The translations under genes were made by a program, and so were the position numbers. A DNA stretch of 64,000 bases from Eleginops maclovinus (taxonomy: Eukaryota; Chordata; Actinopteri; Perciformes; Eleginopidae), in the NCBI RefSeq assembly GCF_036324505.1, contig NC_086352.1, positions 29,096,312 through 29,160,311 of the forward strand, written 5' to 3'. The notes under the pieces are model-generated. The model saw only the letters and a program-made list of their open reading frames with translations. It was not told where the DNA came from and ran no database searches. Shown piece by piece: positions 1 through 64,000 of this stretch. Each line of letters begins with the position of its first letter. Position 1 is the stretch's first letter.

Positions 1-301
1 CAGGACTTAAAAAGGATCAGTAAAATCATACGTTTGTAAAAATAAAATCTGGCCTATGAGGTTGACTGTCTCCTCTTTCAATTCTGTCTCTCCATTGAAG
101 GCACTGGTTGCTCAAAAAAAAGATCTTAAAAAAAGTGACAGAACTGTTGCAATAGCATGATGTAATAGCAAGTACAGAGACCATATTTGTTTAAGCTAAT
201 ACTTAACTTTAGCACACCTCATTATTATTCAATAATTTAGGGCAGTAAGAAACATTCTGTCTAATTTTGTGTTACTTTGCCGTTGCTCAACCTCCATCCA
301 G

Positions 302-54496
<54,195 letters not shown>

Positions 54497-54995
54497 CGCA
54501 GGCAGCCCCGCACATGCACACAGGAATGAAGTATCACCTGGCACACGGACTGTCTGACCGGAACACGCACACACAGAGCGAGATGCTTCATCATCGCTGC
54601 ACCAGTTGTAGGGAACTCCTGAGCAGACACTTTTTAAATCCATTTTATGTACTTTCAAACAGCACAGGTTTTCATTTCTCCTTGTGGTTTATTAGCAGTT
54701 TTTAAATGACACAGAAATCCACCCGAGGAGTGCATTTAGTGTTATCTTTTTTTGCGCATTACTCCACATCCCATTTTCAGGGTTTCTGCATGGAGGTTAT
54801 GTTTATTTGTGTGGAAATGTGAATAGAATATTCAAAAAAGAAGCGCGAGGAGGAAAGGAAGAATATTGTACATTGTGTAAAATGCTTCATTAGGGAACTG
54901 TTTTGCATAATATCCATATTTATTGTTTTCATTGCCTATGCCGAGTTTCCCAAAGCATACAAAAAAACAACAATAAATGCTGCATAACTGATGGG
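54497..54995 (+). other. herc1: herc1 3' UTR (predicted)
   Basis: Non-coding sequence from the stop codon to just past the first good AATAAA (54972-54977). The true cleavage site cannot be read from sequence. Confidence 0.6.
54972..54977 (+). terminator. Candidate herc1 poly(A) signal
   Basis: AATAAA, 476 nt after the herc1 stop codon. Confidence 0.6.
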
Positions 54996-55056
54996 TTGGG
55001 TTTCATTTAAAACGCTTAAGAACAACAACAAACATTTCCAGAAAGCAGACATCACA

Positions 55057-55062
55057 TTTATT
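55057..55062 (-). terminator. Candidate ciart poly(A) signal
   Basis: TTTATT on the plus strand, i.e. AATAAA on the minus strand, about 1.4 kb after the ciart stop. Other TTTATT occurrences, for example near 54918, would make the two transcripts overlap. Confidence 0.45.
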
Positions 55063-56455
55063 TCAGAAGTACAAAACATGACAAAGGCCATCTTTAATGG
55101 GAAGTAACTAAAATATGAAAAAAAAACTATGTACATTAAAGGAAAACTTACACATCTATTCAGTGTGTTCAAACTAAGTGCTCACGTTGGCAAGGGGAGA
55201 CATTTGGATATTCATTTTTCCCTCAATACTCATGTCTCATGTACTCTGAAAGATGTTTTGGTTTTGGAAGCCCTCTGTCAGAAGATCACTGTTACCGTGT
55301 AAAAAGCAAGAAAATGTGTGAGGGAGAGAAACCCCCAAAAAGCATAATGTGGCCCCTAAGGGATCCACTAATCAATGTTCAATGTCTAATCATCCATAAA
55401 GCCATCCCTTGTTGACTCTACTGAGACCTAATTTCTCTCCAGCTGAAGCTAATATGAAGCTTCATGAGTCGGAGTTTAACCGAAGTGGGAATCTTGCACC
55501 TTGTTTAAGTACAGTATCCTGTTTGCTGTATCTTTCACAGCTTGAATGGAGCGCAGTTAAAGATTACAGCAACAGATACCTCTCTCAAAGTACATGTGAG
55601 GGTTGTATTGGGACTAACTTGAACAAATCTTTAAAATTGTTGCAGGAGAGTTTTCCACATTTCCTCTGGGGTCCCTGTGATCGTTCTGTTTCACAACAGT
55701 GTTGAAATGTTTCATGGCGTGAAAGACAAAAACTGACCAATGAATCCAGGGTTTGGGTATTCAAAACCTTTTTGAATCCCTCTGGAAAAAGTGTAGACTT
55801 CAAGCTAAATATAATGAAAGACTCTGGTCATGATAAACTGCAGTATAAGAAAGGTTTTTCACACCCCAAGATGTGTTGCATGTAAGATGCGTTGCTCAGC
55901 ATCTCCTGCAAAACTTCCAAGTGTTATCACTGACCGTTATGTTTTGCTGACACGGTTGACTGTGTGGTGTCAGCATGAGGTAGAGGAACCATTGAAGACC
56001 TAAAGAGAAGAAATCAGACAAGGTAACAGTCCAAGTATTTCAAATCACAAGTCTCCAAGTGTAATGAGCTTTCGTCCATATTTCCACCCCAGAGTTACGA
56101 TTCCTCTTTGTTCACTCCTCATATTTTGAGGAGATTAGTCTCAGTAACATTGTTTTAACATTTTAACTCAGAAGATGAAATCCATCCAACTCAAATATCA
56201 GTGAAAACTCAGAGTGAAGGTCCAATGTTCTCACACGGACTTTTAAAAAGTCCTAAAAGTCATACTAAGCCAAGCCCGCTTTCTCTTCATCACATTCTGA
56301 CTCTTTGAAGAACCTGAAGTCTGAGGGAACTGCATTTCCGCTGTTTAAAAAAAGATATAGAAGACTTTGAAACATGCTTTTTTAAGGCCTTGTAGTGTCT
56401 AATGTGGAAGCCCAGATCTGACCCTGGATCAGCCTCTGGTTCTCGGCGTCCTCTC
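55063..56455 (-). other. ciart: ciart 3' UTR (predicted)
   Basis: Non-coding sequence downstream of the ciart stop on the minus strand. No ORF with family resemblance and no repeat I recognise. The extent depends on which poly(A) signal is used. Confidence 0.45.
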
Positions 56456-56812
56456 TCAGGACCCCAAGCCTCCGTCTTCCATCATCCGGGGCACGATGAT
56501 GCTGTCCTTCGCCTGCAGGAGTCTCACCAGACACGGCGTGGTGAACTTGAAGGGCAGCGGCCCCCGGCTGAGGCGGCTAGGGACCGAGGAGTGCGAATCG
56601 GTGGATGAGGAGACAGCGCTGTCCTGGGTCGCTCCCTGGCTGCAGCGTGCAGGTGGAGGGGAGCTGGAGGCCGAGGCGGGCTGGCTGAGGGTGGATTCAA
56701 GAGTCTTCAGGGGACAGATGGGCGACATGTGGAGCCATTTGAGGCGGGTGGAGGAGTCTGAGGAGCAGAACGACACCGGGGAGTGCGGGGGAGGGGAGGC
56801 GCTGCTTTGATG
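56456..56812 (-). CDS. ciart: ciart last coding exon in window
   Basis: On the minus strand the acceptor is ttcaacag (56820-56813) and the TGA is at 56458-56456. It encodes HQSSASPPPHSPVSFCSSDS, the conserved LKWLHMSPICPLKT, a Ser-rich region and a final TPCLVRLLQAKDSIIVP block. The 871-bp intron upstream (56813-57683) is AT-rich with nothing recognised. Confidence 0.85.
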   Translation of the reverse strand, partial: HQSSASPPPHSPVSFCSSDSSTRLKWLHMSPICPLKTLESTLSQPASASSSPPPARCSQGATQDSAVSSSTDSHSSVPSRLSRGPLPFKFTTPCLVRLLQAKDSIIVPRMMEDGGLGS

Positions 56813-59800
56813 CTGTTGAAGAGAAACATCCAATGTCAAAATAAAGAAATAATTTACTTAACTTTTATAATATTTACCAACAACCCATCTCCAAAATTAT
56901 TTAATTAATTTAAAACTCTGTTTTACTCAATTAAATAACTATTATCAATATAAGTTATCCAACTCATTTTTTTTTTAATTACTCAATTAAAGAACTATTA
57001 TTACATTATTTTTAAAAAGTCGTTTAACTCAGTTAAACAACTTTTAACTTTTGATAAAATAAAAAGTTTCAACTCACACAACACAACTTGTTATGTATAT
57101 TTTCTGTAAACAATTAATCGATATTAAGTTTAGTTTAGAGGCCAAATTCAAAACATTGTATTCTACAGATTTCACAAAGGTTCCTTTGGTTGTTTCTAAA
57201 AACCATTATCTTTTAAGTTGAAAATATCCCAAACTGAGGACTTTTTGTCGGCTTGAGTGAGTTCAGATGGTTTTGCTGGTTTATAAAACGTCGATGATCA
57301 CATTCTTGTGTGAGAGGCCGCTCTGGTTTTCCCCTCATTATCTGACTTCTACTCTACTTATGAAACGGTTCAATCATCGCCAGTAAAAATAAATCCAAAC
57401 CTGGCTTCCAGGATTCTGTCTCTGAATCTGACTCTGTTCTCACCATCAGAGCCACGGGAACAGATCCATGATCCACAAACGGCATATCATATAACATATG
57501 ATTACTTCAGATTGCTATACCGATTATACTCTTAATTAATCAAATTTAACAATAAAGCATAGCAACGTTTTCAATTCTGAGATATATTTAGTTTACTGTC
57601 ACAATCTTTACATTTCAGAAGCTGGGATTTCGACGATCAGAATAAACTTTGGAAACACGTCGAACAATATTTAACATGTTTACCTTTTGCTTTTTTGCCG
57701 GAGTGCAGTGGTCTGTGTGCGTCAGGTCCGGTCTGATGTGAGGGAACCAACTGTGCAGCATTTCTTCTATCTTCAGTACAATGCTGTGGAAGCGTCCACT
57801 ACAGGGGAGAGAGAAAACACACAGGTTGGTTTCCAGCGTTTTCACATCTGCACATTTTTGACATTGATCTGGTTACACGATGAGAGATGCTGCAACATGC
57901 CACAACGACAAGACAGAAGACTCATTGCTAACTAGTAAAACAGGTCTAAAATACTTGTGGTGCATATTAAATTATTCAACATTGGAGTTAAACAAATGCA
58001 CACAATGTGTTTTGAGGAAAGGACTTTTGTTTGTTTAAAAGTAAAAGAGCACTGTAAGGAAAGAAGTCACTTTTTTTAGTGTTATTACGGCCCTGTTAGA
58101 TCATTTGACTTTTTACTATTTAATTCAAATAAGTAAAAGTACAGATAAATAATCTTCATTCATTATATTAATTAATCATTTTGTTTAAACTCAGTGTTTT
58201 GTGTGCATCGCTGGCAATAAAGATGAATACACTAATATTATTCGTATGAAAATGTAGAATTTGTTTCCAGAACTCTGAAAAAACTGAAACATTGACTTTA
58301 AAGAAATGAATTACGTCAACAGATTTCACACAACTGTATTACGTTAGTTGAAAGCCATAATGTTAAGTAAGTTAAATATTAGGTTCAACTTAATATTATT
58401 GCTTTCAACTGACCTAAAACGGTTATGTGACATTTAATTAAAGTAAACATGTCAGTTCTTTCAGTGAAGTGGCTGCAACGCAATGAAATAACTCATTTTA
58501 ATAGATTTATTCACAATAGTTTCTAATAAATACTTAACTATTATTAGATCTAATAAAAAGCATTAGTTTGTTTTACTAATTCCAAAAGCCAACATTTATT
58601 GATAGAATCAAAATGCATAACATTTTAAGGAGAAATAGTCAGCTTCAATCCATAGTTGTTGATGTTTAGCCTTTCAAAATGTAATATAGAATATCTGTGT
58701 TAGGCGCTGATGATTTATATTGAGTTAATCGAAAACCTGGATTGGATAAAAAAAAAATGTAATCTTAGGAACCATTTCATTCAAATTGAGGATTTTTGGT
58801 TAAAGGATTCAAACATGTTTTATGCTGATGACATCATAAAATATGAAGTCAGGCACACAACGCTTCACTCAAAAACCTTATAAAAGCCACAAATGTAAAC
58901 AAATATGAACCTCATTTTAAGAAGAAGAAGAAGAAGATTCAACTTTTATTGTCATTGCACAGAGTACAAGTACTAGGACAACGAAATGCGGTCTCTGCAT
59001 TTGACCCATCCTAGTGTTAGGAGCAGTGGGCTGCCATTTTGTACGGCGCCCGGGGAGCAGTGTAGGTAACCAGTGTCTTGCTCAGGGACACCACGGTGGC
59101 ACTAGGTCTTTCGGGGACTTGAACTGGTGACCTTCCAGTTCCCAGGCCAACCCCCTATGGACTTCGCCACCACCGCACAAGTCTCTGCATTTGACCCATC
59201 CTAGTGTTAGGAGCAGTGGGCTGCCATTATGTACGGCGCCCGGGGAGCAGTGTGCCACCACCGCCCCTTCACTCAAAAACCTTATAAAAGCCACAAATGT
59301 AAACAAATATGAACCTCATTTTAAGCACTGAACAACGTGTACTATTTCAGAAGTGGGACAGATATGAAATAGAAAAATAATTATGAATAAAGTTATCTGT
59401 AGGAGGAAGTTAGGCTGAATACTTGAGTAAATGTACTTAGAGAGGTTCCTTGCACCCTGAATGTGACATTTGAGGAGTTTTCAGCCGCAGATTACACAGT
59501 CAGAGCCGCCCTGCAGCTCAGATGGCTTACGGATGTCTCGCCAATGGCCATTACATAAGCCTATAAAGCCTGTGCCAACACATGGCTGCACCTGATTGGT
59601 GGACAACATGAAACAGCACAAAGACTGAATAAATAAAAAGCCTGCGTGGGGAGAGGGGGGAGACAGGGGGGAGGAGGGGTGTACGGACGACTGATCCGAG
59701 TGTATCTGCATTCCTCTCCGTCTGTGACGCTATCTGACGGCCACATACGAGCATCACATGACGCGTAGGAGGAGTGGAGCATGTTCAAGTCCACATGAGA

Positions 59801-59935
59801 AATGTGACCACACACACACTCACGCTGCAGCACACACGTGGCAGCAGGAGAAGGACCTCGTTCCATTCACTGGCTAAAAATAGCGCAGTAAGCCCCAGAG
59901 TCAGGCCCCGCCCACCGCTCACAGCCACGACAGCA

Positions 59936-59992
<57 letters not shown>

Positions 59993-62900
59993 CTCTCAGA
60001 CATCACACTGTAAACTTAAATAACATAAATAAACGTGAGATCAACGAAAGGTCGTAACTTATGGAATGTTAGAGCTGCACCTAATTATGCTTTTCATGAA
60101 TCTGTCTGCCAATGATTTCCATGATTAACTGTTTGTCAAATGTCCATTGTTAAAATCCTAACGTCTCTTTTTTTCTTCCAACCACCAGGCCAGAAATCAA
60201 ACAGGTATGACAGGTGAGTCCTCATTCAGCCTACCTTTACGGATACAGTTGGGATAGACTCAATAATAGAAACAGCGCTCTGTTCAAAGTCATTCCGAAC
60301 GAACTGCCTCCTGCAGAATGATGACAGTTGAATTAAAGCAGTTTCAACAAAATGAAGATTTTTAACTGTCATTAAGGGGAGGTTTTTTGCAGAAATGTAG
60401 CTTTAGACAATATTAATTTAAAATTTGTGTTTCTAATAAAATGTCAGTATTTTAAAGTATTTCACATGTTTCACATTCAGAGCTAAAAGTGAGCTATTTA
60501 TAGGCCAACATTGATAAGAAAGAATCTGAATATTGCTAACTGACGGATGTGGATGTTTTTGTACTATTTATCATATAACATCATTCATAAGACACGGTAA
60601 TACTGAAAAGCAGAAAGAAAATGTGTTCCTTATTTGAAATGTTACTGCGTTTATCCAACAAATGTATGATAATTATGTCATTACGTAACAAATAATAATT
60701 ATGTAACATTCCCATTTCCTTTCTCACAAAAACACTCAAACTTAGAAGCAACTAAAAAAATCCTGAATGAAAGCTGCAGGTATTTTGAGTTAATGTATAT
60801 TTCTCTAAATATCTCTGCCTCTGTTCATTAATTCTGCCAAATGTGAGACATTGAAGCCAAAAAAAACCTTGAGCGGTGTCTGATGCAACGCAGGACGTCC
60901 AGTATGTGTGTTGAATGTGACATAATTGGGACAGATTTGAAGCCACTGCAGCGCTCTACATGTGGCCCGGCTCAGTCTGAACAGAGATGTTCATTTCCCC
61001 GTACACATGTGACATTTACTGCACCACAACAAAACTATAAAAATGTTCAGTGTGTTGTTGTTAAAGAAAATAGTTCCATTCAAAGCTTATAAATACCATG
61101 ATTATAAACACCACACTTTTTAATCATATTCTTCTTTTTAATTATTATTGTGTTCTCTCCCATTATGACTGTGTTTGTCTTTAAGTATGGTATTCCTGTC
61201 ATGCTATATTTTTTCCTTATTATTTCTTGTTGGATGTTCTGTTTGTCTTCTATGTTGGAAAAGAGATACATGATTTCCACCCCAAAGAAGTCTGTACTAT
61301 TGCCTACACTTGTATGCTTCTTCTCAATACAAATATTTGAAAGATAAATACCACACTTCTACGTGCATTCAAAACCCTGCAGGTAAATACAGATCATACT
61401 TCATAATACAGTATAGGACAAATTGCAATAAATCAGGCAGGGGCCTCTTTATATTTGTTTTTTTCTCCATAATTCTCGCTGAAAGTGTGTTCTGTGTTCT
61501 ACTCATGTTCTCCCATGATTGTCAAACAAACCTCCTGCTGCTCATTGTACTTTTTATTTTAGAAACACTCCACCCGTCCGGCTTCAGAGACTGATACAAG
61601 TCCTTCAAGCTGAGAGTGATGCCAGCTGGAGCCGAGCTCACAAAACAAATGTGTAGTCAGTGTGTTTAAGTAATACCTCATGTCTGTGACGTGACTGGAG
61701 GTCGTTCAAAGTCCAGTCTATGTCTTTCACATTAATTACGTCAAAGTTTTATGTTAAAAAATGTTGTTTACAGCTCAGTAAACACTCTTTTGGCTCCAGG
61801 GTTATTATTCATGTTTTAGTTTGTTTTAGAAGTGGTTTATTTTATGGAGCAACAATCAATACTAATGACTTTAAAAACAAAACAGCCTATCATACAAAGG
61901 CATACAAACCTGGATTTATTCCTCTCATTCTCGGTTCTGTCAACGCTTAAAAGTGTCTACATTATGTCTGATATTAAAATATAGTATAATACAAACTAAA
62001 AACACATTGAATCATTATGTTTTTCCAGGAAACCTAACCAGTGGTTTGACATACCTAGAAAAGCAAATGTGAACCTGTACTGCAAGTTTTTGAAAGTCTG
62101 TAATGTTACGTTTTAAGGAAAGAGTTTAATAGCAACGCCAAATAATCAAAGTCAATATATTAAACCTTAACTGTTTCAAGTTTTTATGCTTAGTACTTAT
62201 TTTATTTGAAAATGTTGTTTTTTATGCAATCAACAATAATGAATAATCTTTGGGTGAAACATTTTTGGCTTGCTATTTTTATTAATAAGTCTCTTTTATA
62301 AGAAAGCATGGACACCTTTCCTTATTTTAAGGTAATGGAGTTTGTTTAGGTTTCTTAAAGAAAGTTAAATATTATTTTGAGCGACACATTTTCACAAGAG
62401 GTTACGCTTCTTTAGCTTCTGTATTTTGAGATCTTTCCTGTTCAAATGTTGTTTCCTGGCACTGAAAGGTACAAGAGGGATTCAAATCAAATACAGTTGC
62501 ACTTGATTGGTCTACTGAAACACTGTCTTTTTTTTTAAAGAAGCTACCGAGGACTGTTGTAGAGTGATGATGGAGAGATGTAATGATATTAATGGTTTGT
62601 TCTTGCTTACATAAACATGTATTTTATTAAATAGGTGTGAAATATGACACAGGATGTGAACTCAAAGGGTCAAAAAGGCATGGTTCATCTCGACTTCAAA
62701 TGAGGTTTGTATTATTAGCAGCTAGTAAAAAAACAAACAACAGTAGCTCCATCATTTTAACTTAACCTTTCAGTCCTATAACTTCAGCTATGCAAGAACT
62801 GTACAATAGTGCATACAGCTGTCAAAACTGAACGTGCTGAAGGTTTTCTGAAGGTAGAGCCATGTAGTCAATAGTAACCACTGACCAAAACCTGTTTTAG

Positions 62901-63546
62901 GTCAGAATTGTTGGTGGCATTTCTCATCCATCTTTCTAAAACTATATTTGAAATAAAAAGGCACATTTGTCGTGTATTAAATAAAAAGACAGACTTGGAT
63001 CAATCCTGCTAACTCACCACACGTGAAAAAGGTGACATGTTGAAAACCCAACCGTGTCCCCAAAGAGATTTTTTTTAAATACTAACATATAAACTACGCA
63101 TTCTGATACACTCTGAGAAGAAAATAAATAAATCTATTATTACCCGACATATTTAATAACTTTCAATGCCAACTTTGTTCTGACAGCTGAACCTGCTGCT
63201 CCTCACAGAGAGAAGAGAGAGAGGCTGTGTGAATGACTTTACATTGTGGAGAATTCTAAACACAGACAGCATACACATTTCTTTCATTATGTGTATGACT
63301 GAATCCCATCAGCCCTCTAATGCGTCTGACCACTGTGGATAACACAAATGAATACTATTTCCTACGCTGATCAGGTCGGGAAAAAACAATGAATAAAAGG
63401 AAGTGCAGATGGAACATTTGCTATAAAGCTGTCATTGAAACTGCTGAAGTATTTTCAAGATATTTACCCCATGTCTGGATTCTGAAGGACCCCCATTATT
63501 CTTTGGATCCGGTCCATGGCCACGCTCTCCTGGAAACGGCTGAAAC
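56456..63546 (-). CDS. ciart: CIART (CHRONO), circadian-associated transcriptional repressor (5'-partial, last 3 coding exons)
   Basis: CIART (CHRONO, Gm129, human C1orf51) is a nuclear repressor of the vertebrate clock that acts on CLOCK-BMAL1 at E-boxes. The three exons encode the conserved core ESVAMDRIQRIMGVLQNPDM (exon at 63468-63546), RFHSIVLKIEEMLHSWFPHI (57684-57798), and a Ser/Pro-rich tail with STRLKWLHMSPICPL ending in TGA at 56458-56456. The core matches human CIART, with SVAMDRIQRI followed by a VExMLxxWFP helix. Splice phases agree: GG|T, then phase 0. The N-terminal part lies beyond base 64000. The introns are 871 bp and 5,669 bp. Teleosts have two ciart paralogues; I cannot tell which one this is. 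Confidence 0.87.
57684..57798 (-). CDS. ciart: ciart middle exon in window
   Basis: Minus-strand acceptor ccctgtag before 57798, donor gtaaac after 57684. It encodes GRFHSIVLKIEEMLHSWFPH and ends TPAKKQK in phase 0. This is the second half of the conserved CIART helical core. Confidence 0.88.
58863..59325 (-). mobile_element. Dimeric V-SINE with 59-bp target duplication
   Basis: An identical 59-bp direct repeat flanks the insertion (58863-58921 and 59267-59325). The insert reads, on the minus strand, a tRNA-like head (box B-like 'agttcaagtcc'), a V-SINE core (cctgagcaagacactgg ... ctgctccccgggcgcc) and a LINE-like tail 'gacaataaaagttgaatctt' ending in (TTC)n. A second, internally deleted copy of the head and core (59180-59266) precedes it, so the insert is a dimer. 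It lies in the 5.7-kb ciart intron. Confidence 0.85.
59640..59930. promoter_or_regulatory. Candidate intronic regulatory cluster (E-box, MEF2, GC box)
   Basis: Within 80 bp lie a perfect E-box CACGTG (59835-59840), a perfect MEF2 consensus CTAAAAATAG (59874-59883) and a GC box CCCCGCCC (59906-59913). Another E-box-like CACATG is at 59755-59760, with a G-rich run on the left. The segment is CpG-richer than its surroundings. It lies in the ciart intron and could be an enhancer or internal promoter; this is inference from motifs. Confidence 0.4.
59937..59990. repeat. (CA)n microsatellite
   Basis: A continuous CA tract of about 27 units, directly right of the regulatory motif cluster. Confidence 0.97.
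60000..63467. other. ciart intron, remainder
   Basis: AT-rich sequence of about 3.5 kb with many short A/T runs. I see no exon, RNA gene or classifiable repeat in it. The part between 57799 and 58862 is likewise featureless AT-rich intron. Confidence 0.6.
63468..63546 (-). CDS. ciart: ciart first exon in window
   Basis: Minus-strand acceptor cccacag before 63546, donor gtaaat after 63468. It encodes FSRFQESVAMDRIQRIMGVL and QNPDMG, the signature CIART core helix. The first two bases complete a split Gly codon from an upstream exon beyond the window. Bases 63547-64000 look intronic. Confidence 0.9.
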
Positions 63547-64000
63547 CTGTGGGACAAAAACAGAGACATGATGAGGAGGAGAGGAGGATGCATGTGGCCT
63601 GACCACTATGACTCAAACCACCTTTTCTATTATGACCTCCTCTGTGTCGTCCTCAGCTCTGTTCGCTGAAGCTTTGACGACTAGACTGAAAGCTAGTTAG
63701 TGGACCCTGAGTACTGATTTTTAATACATTCAACGTCCCCAGAGGATAAATCGTAAGGACTTTGTTAAGCCTCTGAGATTTCCTCTAACAGCACCATGAT
63801 GTTGTGTTTTTGAGTGAAAATGTCTCAACGACTCTATGACATATGGTTTCATGTACATAAATATCAGTATTCGACTCTTACATCTTGAATTTGAAAAGAA
63901 CATTTTGTTCTTCCTGTCAGACCTGATGGAAAGTGGTGGGCCTTTCTTTAGTCATGCCTGTGACTTTGAATAAGTATTAAAAACATATTTATTTAATAAA

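Noticed and set aside
60000..63467. Small open frames in the large ciart intron as separate genes
   Set aside because: All are short AT-rich frames without family resemblance, start context or splice partners.

Overview
The window is vertebrate nuclear DNA, most likely from a teleost fish. It has spliced genes with GT-AG introns of 78 bp to 5.7 kb, CA microsatellites, and a dense load of fish-type repeats (hAT elements with 8-bp target duplications, V-SINE-type retroposons, short TTAA-flanked inverted-repeat elements). Nothing bacterial, plasmid-like or phage-like is present.

About 85% of the window is one gene on the plus strand: the giant E3 ubiquitin ligase herc1. I resolved 70 coding exons between 302 and 54496. 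Their lengths add up to 12,794 nt, every splice phase matches its neighbour, and the frame closes on a TGA at 54494-54496 after about 4,264 residues. The 5' part of the gene (N-terminus and most of the first RCC1-like domain) lies before base 1. Domain order is: end of the first RCC1-like propeller (exons 1-2), a long helical region (exons 3-24), B30.2/SPRY (exons 25-28), a linker with a possible small barrel (exon 28), a UBA-like motif (exons 33-34), a Cys/His-rich segment (exon 37), conserved HERC1 repeats (exons 38-43), WD40 propeller (exons 44-52), second RCC1-like propeller (exons 55-62) and HECT ligase domain (exons 63-70) with its catalytic cysteine at 54341-54343. This order is diagnostic of HERC1 and excludes HERC2.

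At the right end, on the minus strand, are the last three coding exons of the circadian repressor gene ciart (56456-63546). It converges on herc1, and the candidate poly(A) signals of the two genes (54972 plus, 55057-55062 minus) are about 85 bp apart. The 5' part of ciart lies beyond base 64000.

The introns hold the accessory content: a 522-bp foldback element (4974-5495), a hAT element carrying a second hAT-type MITE inside its BED-finger ORF (20594-21916), a 2.2-kb hAT relic antisense to herc1 between RLD2 and HECT (43062-45216), a third hAT fragment (about 48060-48494), at least six copies of one TTAA-flanked repeat family, two V-SINEs (one dimeric with a 59-bp target duplication), and several unclassified dispersed repeats. 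I found no structural RNA gene, CRISPR array or new multi-gene system. The points most worth checking are two in-frame alternative splice sites, the Cys/His-rich and barrel-like segments of HERC1, the herc1-ciart convergence, and a compact E-box/MEF2/GC-box cluster in a ciart intron.
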